DNA from: Vondammii sp040505895
GTDB lineage: Bacteria; Pseudomonadota; Gammaproteobacteria; Chromatiales; Chromatiaceae
DNA length: 64,000 bases
Assembly (NCBI GenBank): GCA_040505895.1
Contig: JBEVXU010000004.1
Span: forward strand, 114,848 to 178,847
Reading direction: 5' to 3'
The notes under the pieces are model-generated. The model was given only the letters and a program-made list of their open reading frames with translations, ran no database searches and had not been told where the DNA came from. The position numbers were made by a program, and so were the translations under genes. The first letter of the stretch is position 1, and every line of letters starts with the position of its first letter. Of this stretch, positions 37,302-45,960 are shown one piece after another.

Positions 37302-37504
37302 GGAAGTTCTGAATAAGTCTGGCCGAATTGAATTGTGCTCAGGAGGCGCAAGATCAAGGGGTCGATCGCAGCTAATAGCAGGCTATTAGCAAGATTTTCA
37401 ACACGAAAGCACTGCTTTCGGTGATGGTATTCAGCGCAGCTGAATGCCTTTGATCTATTTCTACTGAGTGCAAGGCAATCGATCATGACTTGTTCAGAGC
37501 TTCC
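37302..37504. repeat. MITE-like dispersed repeat, copy B
   Basis: 203 bp bounded by 18-bp inverted ends GGAAGTTCTGAATAAGTC (37302-37319) and GACTTGTTCAGAGCTTCC (37487-37504), two mismatches. The interior shares TAATAGCAGGCTAT and flanking words with the element at 52197-52362 and, more weakly, with 12496-12581. No coding potential beyond short frames. Confidence 0.7.
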
Positions 37505-37694
37505 CTGAGCCCCAGAACCTAGCTAAATAATAGCACTGGAGTTCAAAATTTTCGGATTTTGATCCGATAAAGGATTGATGAGATAGAAAGTGGAGCTATG
37601 GGAGAGCAACTTTCACAACTATTAAGAAATCAATTGTCAGACACTCAACACCACACACAATGAAAGATGAGCACAGCGCTATATTAACTAGAGT
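37505..37694. other. Intergenic, AT-rich, no gene seen
   Basis: Stretch between two repeats; I see no coding region, strong hairpin or known motif. Confidence 0.4.
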
Positions 37695-37857
37695 TAATTT
37701 AAAATGGCTGTGCACAATAATCCGGGAACCGGGTGTAGGGGCGAACTTGTTCGCGAAGAACATGTCCCGGAGCCTGATCGCGAATAAATTCGCTCCTACA
37801 GATGCACTTTTTTCTATGAAGATAGTGCTTCGGGACTATTGTGCATAGCCACTTAAT
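37695..37857. repeat. Nested palindromic REP-type element
   Basis: Outer arms GGCTGTGCACAATAATCC and its near-inverse GGACTATTGTGCATAGCC enclose an inner REP pair: TGTAGGGGCGAACTTGTTCGCGA (37734-37756) against TCGCGAATAAATTCGCTCCTACA (37778-37800). The inner motif is the GTAGGAGCGAA-type REP common in many Gammaproteobacteria. The whole 160-bp unit can fold on itself. Confidence 0.75.
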
Positions 37858-37861
37858 TTAC

Positions 37862-37885
37862 CTTCTCCCCGACTGGAGGGAGAAG
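37862..37885. repeat. CTTCTCCC/GGGAGAAG stem
   Basis: 8-bp inverted repeat with an 8-base loop, of the same type as the stems at 44132-44154. It may act as a terminator for the minus-strand operon that ends at 37965, although it has no T-run. Confidence 0.45.
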
Positions 37886-37964
37886 ATCCAGGTGCTTGCA
37901 CAGCGTATTCCATGGCAACGGCTGCCGGCAAGGATACGAATTTACTGACTGTTGAGCTACCTGT

Positions 37965-39215
37965 TCAGTTTCTCAACGACTGCTCATACTCGCTCATGAA
38001 GTGATAGAGCGAACTATCGATGACCTTGATGGCACCATCCAACAAGTGGCATCTGCCTGCACCCGGCAAAATTTTACAGAGGTTGATCAATGTATCCAGA
38101 TCCGCCCTTGTGCCCTGCCCAGTGTCAATCTTTCCCAACAGCTGGGAGGCGTAATAGGTACCCGTCTTGCAGGGGGGACACTGACCACAGGAGGAGGAGG
38201 CAAAGAAGTCCACATACTCCGCCACCCGTTTAACAATGCCGGTACCCTGGGAGACCACGATCATGGCCCCTGTACCCAGTGCCGAGCGACGTGCTTTCAC
38301 CGAGTCAAAATCGAGAGGAACATCCAGATCCTTGGGGGTAAGGATGGTATTGGAGGGTCCGCCAGTAAAGACCGCTTTCAGCTTTTTCCCCACCAGCATC
38401 CCTTCGCCGTAGACGTTGATCAGCTCCGACAACGGCGTCCCCATGGGCAGTTCGTAAGTTCCGGGTCTAAGAACATCACCGCTGAGACAGTAGATCTTAG
38501 TACCGTTGGCTTCACCAAGTCCCAGCCCCTGGTACCATTCAGCACCGTTACGGACGATATGGGAGACATTGGCCAGGGTTTCAATATTGTTGATAAGGGT
38601 CGGCTGCCCATGAACACCGAACTCAGCGGGATACGGCGGCTTGCCACGAGGGAAAGGAAACTTACCTTCAACCGACTCAATCGCTGCGGTCTCTTCACCA
38701 CCGATATAGTGGCCGGAACTGGGAACGATGTGATAGCTAAGTGGCTGCTGTAGTTTCTTCGAGGCGGTAAAGAAGAGCTCTGACTCCTCCCACTGTGCCA
38801 CCGCCTGACGCATACTCTCCAGCGGCTTTGTCATGTGCGGATTGATATAGAAGACAATCCGGTTTATCCCTGTAGCCAGTGCGGTGATGGTCGCACCCTC
38901 GATCACCTGATGCGGAGTCTCCTCCAACAGGACGCGATCCTTGAAAGTACCCGGCTCATCTTCGTTGCCGTTACAGATCAGGTATTTTTCCTGGCTCTCC
39001 TGAGCCGCCACCTTCTCCCATTTGAAGTAGGTGGGAAAACCGCTGCCACCAAGCCCCAGTAGACCGGCACGCTTAATTTCAGGGGTGATTGCATCGATAT
39101 TACCCAACGCATTCACCAGGCCTTCACCGCCAAAACCTTTCAGCCAGGCGCTCAGGTCCGGGCCTACACGGCTATCGGGGTGGAACAGTACCTGATTCAG
39201 AACATCATTTGGCAT
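37965..39215 (-). CDS. NuoF-like NADH/FMN/4Fe-4S subunit
   Basis: 416 residues homologous to the 51-kDa subunit of complex I. The NADH/FMN region is GLLGLGGSGFPTYFKW with CNGNEDEPGTFKDR; the SLBB-like domain is central; the 4Fe-4S ligands are SSCGQCPPCKTG plus a fourth Cys in GAGRCHLL. It starts 3 bp after the flavoprotein stop, outside any nuo operon. Inference: it accepts electrons from NAD(P)H and passes them via the Fe-S subunit to the flavoprotein. This recalls the NADH-linked FrdE subunit of the soluble fumarate reductase of Hydrogenobacter thermophilus. Confidence 0.88.
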   Translation of the reverse strand: MPNDVLNQVLFHPDSRVGPDLSAWLKGFGGEGLVNALGNIDAITPEIKRAGLLGLGGSGFPTYFKWEKVAAQESQEKYLICNGNEDEPGTFKDRVLLEETPHQVIEGATITALATGINRIVFYINPHMTKPLESMRQAVAQWEESELFFTASKKLQQPLSYHIVPSSGHYIGGEETAAIESVEGKFPFPRGKPPYPAEFGVHGQPTLINNIETLANVSHIVRNGAEWYQGLGLGEANGTKIYCLSGDVLRPGTYELPMGTPLSELINVYGEGMLVGKKLKAVFTGGPSNTILTPKDLDVPLDFDSVKARRSALGTGAMIVVSQGTGIVKRVAEYVDFFASSSCGQCPPCKTGTYYASQLLGKIDTGQGTRADLDTLINLCKILPGAGRCHLLDGAIKVIDSSLYHFMSEYEQSLRN

Positions 39216-39218
39216 CGA

Positions 39219-40844
39219 TCAGCTCTCCACCTGGGTGTTTTTGTGCAGACCGCCGTAGTCCGAATCATTTTCGAATTTGGCGTAGCTGGGGAAGAGTGCC
39301 GGCCCCTGCTTATCCATTGGCATATTGGCCAGGGTCAATTCTCGACGCAACTGGCTCAAGTGTTCAATCGAGGACTTTTTATGTTTATGCGAAGGTGCGG
39401 TCTCCATCGCATGGTTCCCGGCAATACGACCAAATGCGATAATTTCTAGCAGAGCATTACCCATCAGACGGTTACGCCCATGGATACCGCCACAGACTTC
39501 ACCCACGCAGTAGAGTCCAGGCACGGTGCTCTGACAATTCTCGTCAATAACTACACCACCGTTTTGGTAGTGAAGTGTTGGGTAGATCAGCAGCGGCTGT
39601 TTTCTGGGATCGATATTACTCTTCTTCCCCAGTTCAATCAGTTTCGGAAAACGGGCATCAAAAATACCCGGCTCACGCAGCTCCACGCCTGGTGTGTCGA
39701 GCCAGATACCCTGCCCTCCACCGTCAACCGTGACACCCCGCCCCTCTGCGCACTCACGAAGTATCGCTGCCGCCACCTGATCGCGGGGCTGAAGCTCCTC
39801 GATGAAACGATCGCCGTTACCATTGAGCAGGTAAGCACCCGCCGAGCGCACCGCCTCTGTAATCAGAGTACCAACCAGATGCTGTGGATAGGCAAGGCCT
39901 GAAGGGTGGTACTGGAAAGAGTCCACATCCTGCAGTTTGGCACCCAGGCGATAGGCCAATACCAAACCATCACCGGTGGCGCCAAAGTGGTTGGAGGTAG
40001 GGAATTTATTGAGGTGCAGACGACCGATACCACCAGTAGCAATAATGACCGACTTGGCTTTGATCAGCTTATAGCGGTTATCTTCAAGAGATGAGATAAC
40101 GGCACCGGCACAGTGGCCCGACTCATCAGAGAGCAGCTCAACCGCCGGGCTGTAGTCCCAGACATCTATACGACTGGTGCGTACCGCCTCCTGGAGAACC
40201 CGCATCATCTCAAGGCCGGTATAGTCACGATAGTAGACGATTCGGTCTGCGGAGGTGCCACCGGCCCTGCGGGTCAGCAGATCGCCGTACTTATCCAAAT
40301 CAAACTGCATCCCCTGCTGGATCAGCCACCTAACCACATCAGGCCCGTTCATCACCAACTTGGCCACCAGATCCTGGTTCACATTCTTATGACCCCCCTT
40401 GAGGGTGTCATCGTAGTGCATCTGGGGGGTGTCATCCTTTTCGATAGAGGCCTGAATTCCCCCCTCCGCCATCACGGTATTGCTGTCCCCAATGCGTAGT
40501 TTGGTCGCCAGTATCACGCCGGCACCACCTCTGGATGCCGTCAGCGCAGCCGCACAGCCCGCACCACCGCCACCAATGACCAGTACATCGGTCTCTACAA
40601 TGGGCGCTCCTGCAAGATCCGCTTCGTCAATACGGGCGTCGGCCTGGAGAATGTCTGCCAACTGCCGATGGCAGGCATCGCCCCTGTTGGTGCCGACATT
40701 CAGTTCAACGATGGAGTCTGCATAGTGATCAGGATGATAGGCGCGTCGCAGCTCTTCGCCGCTCATCTCCTGATCAGGTAGAGGGCGTTCAGCCTTGGGC
40801 TCATACTGCTCTAGCGCAGTGGCGTATGGGATGCCGTTAATCAT
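39219..40844 (-). CDS. FAD flavoprotein of the fumarate reductase/succinate dehydrogenase family
   Basis: 541 residues. The FAD-binding fold is VIGGGGAGCAAALTASRGG, with the family motifs FQYHPSGLAYP and GRNRLMGNALLEIIAFGR. In membrane FrdA/SdhA a His in RSHT(V/C)AAxGG carries covalent FAD; here the aligned sequence is DSNTVMAEGGI, with Asn. FAD should therefore be non-covalent, as in soluble TfrA- or L-aspartate-oxidase-like members. It lies between an Fe-S subunit (33 bp upstream) and a NuoF-like subunit (3 bp downstream), which argues for an NAD(P)H-linked soluble fumarate reductase over L-aspartate oxidase. No membrane anchor genes (frdCD, sdhCD) are present. Confidence 0.88.
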   Translation of the reverse strand: MINGIPYATALEQYEPKAERPLPDQEMSGEELRRAYHPDHYADSIVELNVGTNRGDACHRQLADILQADARIDEADLAGAPIVETDVLVIGGGGAGCAAALTASRGGAGVILATKLRIGDSNTVMAEGGIQASIEKDDTPQMHYDDTLKGGHKNVNQDLVAKLVMNGPDVVRWLIQQGMQFDLDKYGDLLTRRAGGTSADRIVYYRDYTGLEMMRVLQEAVRTSRIDVWDYSPAVELLSDESGHCAGAVISSLEDNRYKLIKAKSVIIATGGIGRLHLNKFPTSNHFGATGDGLVLAYRLGAKLQDVDSFQYHPSGLAYPQHLVGTLITEAVRSAGAYLLNGNGDRFIEELQPRDQVAAAILRECAEGRGVTVDGGGQGIWLDTPGVELREPGIFDARFPKLIELGKKSNIDPRKQPLLIYPTLHYQNGGVVIDENCQSTVPGLYCVGEVCGGIHGRNRLMGNALLEIIAFGRIAGNHAMETAPSHKHKKSSIEHLSQLRRELTLANMPMDKQGPALFPSYAKFENDSDYGGLHKNTQVES

Positions 40845-40877
40845 GAGTTAATTGTGCTTTTGATGGATGCCATGGAG

Positions 40878-41522
40878 TTATTTGATAATCTCCAGCTCGC
40901 CTTTACGCAGTTTTTCAAGGCGGTTGATCAGGTTCGATGGCCGAATATGGAAATAGGCAGACACCCGTCTGGAGAAGAGACCGACATGATTTGGAGCAAT
41001 AGACTCAGGGCAGGCCGTTTGGCAGAGATTACATAGGACGCACTCAATAAACAGTGCCCCGGCCTCTTCAAAACGGCCCTTGGATGCGAGCTCCACACCG
41101 AGTTCTACACTGATCCCTTTTGGGCAGGTCTGGTTACAGCCACCACAATGCCTGCACATTTCCGCTTCGGGGAAGAACTTGTGGAATTTCCCCTGTACTT
41201 CCCAGGAGCTATTGATCTCTTCAAGTTGATAGCGATGGTGGGTCGGTGTGGGGAAAAGTAGGAAATTGACCTGCATCCCCTCTTCGATAAGCACCTGACA
41301 GCCCAGCTCTGTAGTCACTTCACGGCTGTCTACCCGACGAACCATGACACGGCAGGAACCGCAAACCCCCTCCAGACAGCCGACACTTTTTACCCTCGGA
41401 TAACCGGTATGCCAGAGCGCCTGGATCACCGAGAGTGAAGATGGTGCGGAAATCGACTTTCCGTTGATGGTCAGGTTGACCTGGTCGCCACTTCTTCCGC
41501 TATCTTCTGCTTGTTCACCCAT
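40878..41522 (-). CDS. Iron-sulfur subunit (2Fe-2S plus two 4Fe-4S), SdhB/FrdB-like
   Basis: 214 residues. The N-terminal 2Fe-2S domain has VGCLEGVCGSCRVMV and a fourth Cys in ELGCQV. Two 4Fe-4S motifs follow, CRHCGGCNQTCPKG and CVLCNLCQTACPES. The C-terminus is short and basic, with no CCG heterodisulfide domain. It is the first gene of the Fe-S/flavoprotein/NuoF-like operon and should carry electrons between the NAD(P)H module and the FAD site. The absence of a membrane partner supports a soluble complex. Confidence 0.9.
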   Translation of the reverse strand: MGEQAEDSGRSGDQVNLTINGKSISAPSSLSVIQALWHTGYPRVKSVGCLEGVCGSCRVMVRRVDSREVTTELGCQVLIEEGMQVNFLLFPTPTHHRYQLEEINSSWEVQGKFHKFFPEAEMCRHCGGCNQTCPKGISVELGVELASKGRFEEAGALFIECVLCNLCQTACPESIAPNHVGLFSRRVSAYFHIRPSNLINRLEKLRKGELEIIK

Positions 41523-42018
41523 GCACTTTTCTCATTACTGCGTAGCCCGGCATTATGGGTTAGATTGTACCCGATCAGCCATCAGATATGCTTATCAGTA
41601 TTATAATTAAAGCTTTTTTTATGCTTATTCAAAACGGGTAACCTGTTTCTAAAAATAGCATAAGCAGTTATTGGTCAAGGTGAAGAAATAAGGTGGTCAG
41701 TAGTACCACAAAAAACGTAGTATCATTGCTCCCATCGTAGATTAACGGCACTGAAGATTGTATCTATCTCACTGATAGTAATTGATAATTCATCGTACAA
41801 GCTCAGTAACAGATATCTCCACGGGAGCAGTAAGCTGTGATGACCTTTTCATCCGGGAATTTTTATCTGACTGCTTTTTTTTCTCACCCATACTCCATAC
41901 CGTTTAACAAACTGAGCTTGATATCAGCCAAAACAACGTACTCTCCGGTCTTGTAAAGAAATTTACTACTTCCCGCAAAAAAATTGTGTTTGTTGGCAAA
42001 AATGGGTATACAAGCTGT
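41523..42018. other. Intergenic between divergent operons, no gene seen
   Basis: AT-rich gap. Besides the promoter-like elements at 41984-42012 described with the small-RNA candidate, I see no coding region. Confidence 0.4.
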
Positions 42019-42113
42019 GGTTGCTAGGTTTTCTCACTTGGACTGTTGAGATATTAAAGAGCAATCTCGAGTTTTTAGAAAAAAACCCTTCTCCTCGAGG
42101 AGAAGGGTTTTTT
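42019..42113 (+). ncRNA. Candidate small RNA or acn leader ended by an orphan terminator
   Basis: A -35-like TTGTGT (41984-41989) and -10-like TATACA (42007-42012), 17 bp apart, would start a transcript near 42019. It would end at the strong terminator 42080-42113, giving about 95 nt. A GAGAT/ATCTC stem lies inside. No upstream gene needs this terminator, so it ends either a free small RNA or an attenuated leader of the aconitase gene 47 bp downstream. The promoter match is only moderate. Confidence 0.4.
42080..42113 (+). terminator. Orphan rho-independent terminator upstream of acn
   Basis: Perfect 17-bp inverted repeat centred at 42096/42097 (AAAAAACCCTTCTCCTC and its complement), G/C-rich core with an A-run before and T-run after, so it can work in both directions. 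No gene ends here on either strand. Confidence 0.8.
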
Positions 42114-42160
42114 CGAGCCTTACAAAACCGTCTCTACATAATATATAGAGGAAGAGATAG

Positions 42161-44074
42161 ATGAAGCCCTTGAATTTGACAGAAAAAATCTTCGCCGAGC
42201 ATCAAGTTGGCGGCGGCGATCTTCCGGCAGCGGGTGAAGTGGTTACCCTTCGCATCGATGAAGCATTCACCCAAGACGCCACCGGCACCATGTGCATGCT
42301 ACAACTTGAGGCGATGGGCGTTGAGCGGGTCAAGCCCCTCTCTGTCAACTTCGTTGATCACAGCATGATGCAGTCCGGCTTCAGAAACCCTGATGACCAT
42401 CAATATCTGAGAACCGTCTCAGATAAGCTCGGCATCATCTTTTCGCCTCCCGGCACCGGCATCTGTCACTTCCTCAACATTGAGAACTTCGTCAAACCGG
42501 GCATGACCGGCATCGGCGCCGACAGCCATACGGTAAACGCAGGTGGCATGGGCGCTATCTACTTTGGTGCCGGCGGCTATGACGTCGCCCTGGCGATGGC
42601 CACAGGTGAGTACAAGCTCCCCATGCCCCAAGTGGTCAAGGTCAACCTCACCGGTGCCCTGCGTGACGGTGCTATGGCTATGGATATCATCCTCAAGATG
42701 CTCTCTATCGTCGGCGTTAAAGGCGGCAAGGGTAAGATTTTTGAGTATGCCGGTCCAGGTGTCGCCAGCCTATCCCTCACAGAGCGTGCCACCATCACCA
42801 ATATGGGTGCTGAGATGGGGGCATCCACCTCCATCTTCCCCAGTGACGAGCGCACCAGTGAGTACCTAGAGAGTCGCGGACGCGGTGGCGACTACAAAGC
42901 GATGGCAGCGGATAAGAATGCCGAGTATGTCGACACGGTCGAGATCGATCTCGATGCACTTGAACCACTAATTGCCATCTACCCCTCACCGGGTAACGTA
43001 GAAAAAATTTCAGACCACGCAGGTGCCAAGGTGGATCAGGTCTGTGTCGGCAGCTGCACCAACAGCTCCTACGAGAATATCGCCAGCTTTGCACAGATGC
43101 TGAAAGGTAAGCGTGTGGTGGTGGATACCCTACTCTATCCCGGCTCCCGGGCGGTCGCTATGCAGTTAGCCAACTCCAGCTACCTAAGTTCACTCTACGC
43201 CTCCGGCGTACGGGTTATGGAGAACGGCTGCGGCGCCTGTATCGGCCAGGGCGGCTCTCCTGTCAGCAAGGGGCTCAGCCTGCGCACATTCAATCGCAAC
43301 TTCCCCAAACGTTCCGGTACAGCCGACGCCGAAGTGCACCTGGTCAGCCCTCTGGTGGCGGCGGCCAGTGCATTGACCGGTGAGATCACCCTGCCCACAG
43401 AAAACATTGAGATTGAGCAGACACCTCAGGTGGATGACACCTCATCCTTCAGCACCCCACCACCCTTGGCAGAAGCGGAGAAGGTGGAGGTGATTCGTGG
43501 CCCCAACATCATGGCGTTACCCGATTTCGAAGCGCTGCCTGACAGGCTTGAAGGTGAGGTGATGCTCAAGCTGGGGGACAATATCAGCACTGATGATATT
43601 CAGCCCGCCGGTATCTATCTACCATTGCGCTCCAATGTTAAGGAGTACGCAATGCAGGCCACCTTCAACCAAGTCGATACCACCTTTGCAGAGCGCTCTG
43701 TGGCACATCGTGATGCAGGTGGTCATGGTATTCTGGTTGGTGGAGAGAACTACGGACAGGGCAGCTCCCGTGAGCATGCCGCACTCTGTCCTCGCTGGCT
43801 CGGTATCCGGGCGGTAGTGGTTTCACAGTTTGCCCGTATTCACGTGGCAAATCTGGTCAATTTTGGTATCGTGCCGCTAACATTCGCCAACGTTGATGAC
43901 TACGCAAAGATTAACCAGGGCGATCAGGTTGCGATCGAAGTCTCGGATCTCGAGGGTGAACTGTTCCTTGAGGTCAACGGTGAGAAGATTTCGTTGAACC
44001 CGGCTTTTGAAGAGAAGGATGTGGCCATCCTGAAAGCAGGTGGCGCCCTGCCCTACTTTAAAGCCATACACTAA
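42161..44074 (+). CDS. Aconitate hydratase, Aquifex-type single chain
   Basis: Interconverts citrate and isocitrate in the TCA or reductive TCA cycle. 637 residues, shorter than AcnA (about 890) or AcnB (about 865), matching the LeuC/D-like single-chain aconitase group first seen in Aquifex. The 4Fe-4S ligands are in CVGSCTNSSYENI and GCGACIGQGG. The swivel domain (about 470-637) has GDNISTDDIQPAG and YGQGSSREHAALCP. A GAGGAAGAG ribosome site precedes the ATG. It is transcribed away from the fumarate-reductase-like operon and followed by pntAB. Confidence 0.92.
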   Translation: MKPLNLTEKIFAEHQVGGGDLPAAGEVVTLRIDEAFTQDATGTMCMLQLEAMGVERVKPLSVNFVDHSMMQSGFRNPDDHQYLRTVSDKLGIIFSPPGTGICHFLNIENFVKPGMTGIGADSHTVNAGGMGAIYFGAGGYDVALAMATGEYKLPMPQVVKVNLTGALRDGAMAMDIILKMLSIVGVKGGKGKIFEYAGPGVASLSLTERATITNMGAEMGASTSIFPSDERTSEYLESRGRGGDYKAMAADKNAEYVDTVEIDLDALEPLIAIYPSPGNVEKISDHAGAKVDQVCVGSCTNSSYENIASFAQMLKGKRVVVDTLLYPGSRAVAMQLANSSYLSSLYASGVRVMENGCGACIGQGGSPVSKGLSLRTFNRNFPKRSGTADAEVHLVSPLVAAASALTGEITLPTENIEIEQTPQVDDTSSFSTPPPLAEAEKVEVIRGPNIMALPDFEALPDRLEGEVMLKLGDNISTDDIQPAGIYLPLRSNVKEYAMQATFNQVDTTFAERSVAHRDAGGHGILVGGENYGQGSSREHAALCPRWLGIRAVVVSQFARIHVANLVNFGIVPLTFANVDDYAKINQGDQVAIEVSDLEGELFLEVNGEKISLNPAFEEKDVAILKAGGALPYFKAIH

Positions 44075-44131
44075 GTTTTTAAATTTAAGTTTCGGTATTC
44101 AAATGACATAACAGAGCTTAATTTGACCGTC

Positions 44132-44268
44132 CCTTCTCCCTACGAGGGAGAAGGTTAGGATGAGGGTGTATTAAATCAATAAGTTACCTATTGATCCCCC
44201 TCACCCTAGCCCTCTCCCCGGCGGGGAGAGGGTACTTTTGTGACACCCTCCTATTGAGGGAGAAGGTG
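44132..44268. repeat. Cluster of three palindromic repeats between acn and pntA
   Basis: Three stems in a row: CCTTCTCCCT/AGGGAGAAGG (44132-44154), CCCTCTCCCC/GGGGAGAGGG (44210-44232) and CCCTC/GAGGG (44246-44260), with the phrase CCCTCACCCTAGCCCTCTCCCC widespread as a bacterial REP. They may attenuate or stabilise transcript between acn and pntA. Confidence 0.7.
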
Positions 44269-44364
44269 CGAATGAAGCCCAAAACTTGAGTTTTCAAAGT
44301 ATATGCCTCCTACAGCCACCCATCAGGGCAGTTGCAGTTGGCAAAAAAATTGAACTGAATAGAC

Positions 44365-44370
44365 AGGAGG
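44365..44370 (+). promoter_or_regulatory. Ribosome site deciding the pntA start
   Basis: AGGAGG eight bases before ATG at 44379. It favours that start over an in-frame ATG at 44286 whose extra residues lie partly in the repeat region. Confidence 0.85.
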
Positions 44371-44378
44371 ATAGCTGT

Positions 44379-45947
44379 ATGTCCATGAAGATTGGAGTTC
44401 CAAAGGAAGTCCATGATGGTGAATGTCGTGTCGCTATGACCCCGGAAACTGCGGAACAGATCCAGAAGTTGGGTTTTTCCGTAGCGCTTGAAAGCGGAGC
44501 GGGTGAGAAGGCGCATTTCACTGATGAAGCCTATCGTGAAGCAGGCGTTGAGATCGTTGAAGATGTCAAAGCACTGTGGGCCGGTTCCGATATCGTTATG
44601 AAGGTGCGCGCTCCGGAGTGCCACCCCGCCCTCGGTATCGACGAGTCAGAGCTGCTGCGTGAAGGCGGCAATCTGATCAGCTTTATCTGGCCTGCTCAAA
44701 ATAAAGAGCTGTTGGAGAGGCTGAAGGCGCGTAAAGCCACAATCATGGCAATGGACAGCGTTCCACGCATATCCCGCGCCCAGAAGCTCGATGCCCTCAG
44801 CTCCATGGCTAATATTGCCGGTTACCGTGCTGTTATCGAGGCCGCCGCCCAGTTTGGCCGCTTCTTCACCGGTCAGATCACCGCCGCCGGTAAAGTGCCA
44901 CCAGCCAAATTCATGGTCATTGGCGCCGGTGTTGCGGGTCTTGCCGCAGTCGGTGCCGCCGGCTCCATGGGTGCCATAGTACGCGCCTTCGATACCCGCC
45001 CTGAAGTAAAAGAGCAGGTAGAGAGCATGGGTGCCGAATTCCTCGAACTCGACTACGAGGAGGAGGAAGACGGCTCCGGTGAAGGCGGTTACGCCAAGGT
45101 GATGAGCAAAGCGTTTATCGAAGCTGAGATGAAGCTCTTTGCCGATCAGGCGATGGAGGTGGATATCATCATCACCACCGCCCTGATTCCCGGCAGACCG
45201 GCTCCTGAACTGATCACTGCCGGCATGGTTGAGACCATGCGCGACGGCAGCGTGATTATCGATCTCGCCGCTGAACAGGGTGGTAACTGCGCACTCACCG
45301 AACCCGGTAAGATCATCTCCAGGCACGGCGTAACGATTGTCGGTCTTACCGACCTGCCGAGTCGCCTGCCGACTCAGTCGAGCCAGCTCTACGGTACCAA
45401 CCTGAGACACCTGTTGACCGACCTGACCCCTGAGAAAGATGGTCAGATCAACGTCAACATGGAAGATGAGGTGATTCGTGGGGTAACAGTCATCGACCAG
45501 GGCGAAATCACTTGGCCGCCACCGGCACCGAAAATCTCCGCTGCTCCTCCCAAAGAGAAGATGGCAACCGTAGCGCCTCCTGTTGCAAAAGAGGAAGAAA
45601 AACCCAGTGGCGTAAAAGCGGTAATCGGCATGGGTATTACTGCTCTTCTGTTGCTTAGTGTCGGCGCTGTAGCCCCGGCAGATTTTCTCGCCCACTTCAC
45701 CGTCTTCGTTCTGGCCTGCTTTATCGGCTACATGGTTATCTGGAATGTGAAGGCGGCACTGCATACGCCGCTGATGAGTGTCACCAATGCCATCTCCGGC
45801 ATCATCGTTATCGGTGCGCTTTTGCAAGTATCGGGTAGTTCTACGCTGGTTACAGGTCTGGCGGCAGTCGCTATTCTTATCGCCACAATCAACATCGCGG
45901 GTGGTTTTCTTGTCACCCAGCGCATGCTGAAAATGTTCCAGAAATAG
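44379..45947 (+). CDS. pntA: Proton-translocating NAD(P) transhydrogenase, alpha subunit
   Basis: Couples proton re-entry to NADPH formation from NADH. 522 residues from the ATG at 44379. The NAD(H)-binding domain I is homologous to alanine dehydrogenase (MKIGVPKEVHDGECRVAMTPE, and VIGAGVAGLAAVGAAGSMGAIV). A Pro/Ala/Lys linker (about 400-430) is followed by four membrane helices (about 430-515), like E. coli PntA. pntB follows 13 bp downstream. NADPH supply would serve biosynthesis alongside the neighbouring aconitase. Confidence 0.97.
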   Translation: MSMKIGVPKEVHDGECRVAMTPETAEQIQKLGFSVALESGAGEKAHFTDEAYREAGVEIVEDVKALWAGSDIVMKVRAPECHPALGIDESELLREGGNLISFIWPAQNKELLERLKARKATIMAMDSVPRISRAQKLDALSSMANIAGYRAVIEAAAQFGRFFTGQITAAGKVPPAKFMVIGAGVAGLAAVGAAGSMGAIVRAFDTRPEVKEQVESMGAEFLELDYEEEEDGSGEGGYAKVMSKAFIEAEMKLFADQAMEVDIIITTALIPGRPAPELITAGMVETMRDGSVIIDLAAEQGGNCALTEPGKIISRHGVTIVGLTDLPSRLPTQSSQLYGTNLRHLLTDLTPEKDGQINVNMEDEVIRGVTVIDQGEITWPPPAPKISAAPPKEKMATVAPPVAKEEEKPSGVKAVIGMGITALLLLSVGAVAPADFLAHFTVFVLACFIGYMVIWNVKAALHTPLMSVTNAISGIIVIGALLQVSGSSTLVTGLAAVAILIATINIAGGFLVTQRMLKMFQK

Positions 45948-45960
45948 GAGCTGTAAAAAA

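Noticed and set aside
44646..45827. 393-codon minus-strand frame opposite pntA
   Set aside because: Antisense shadow of pntA; low-complexity His/Gly/Asp composition typical of a mirrored coding strand.
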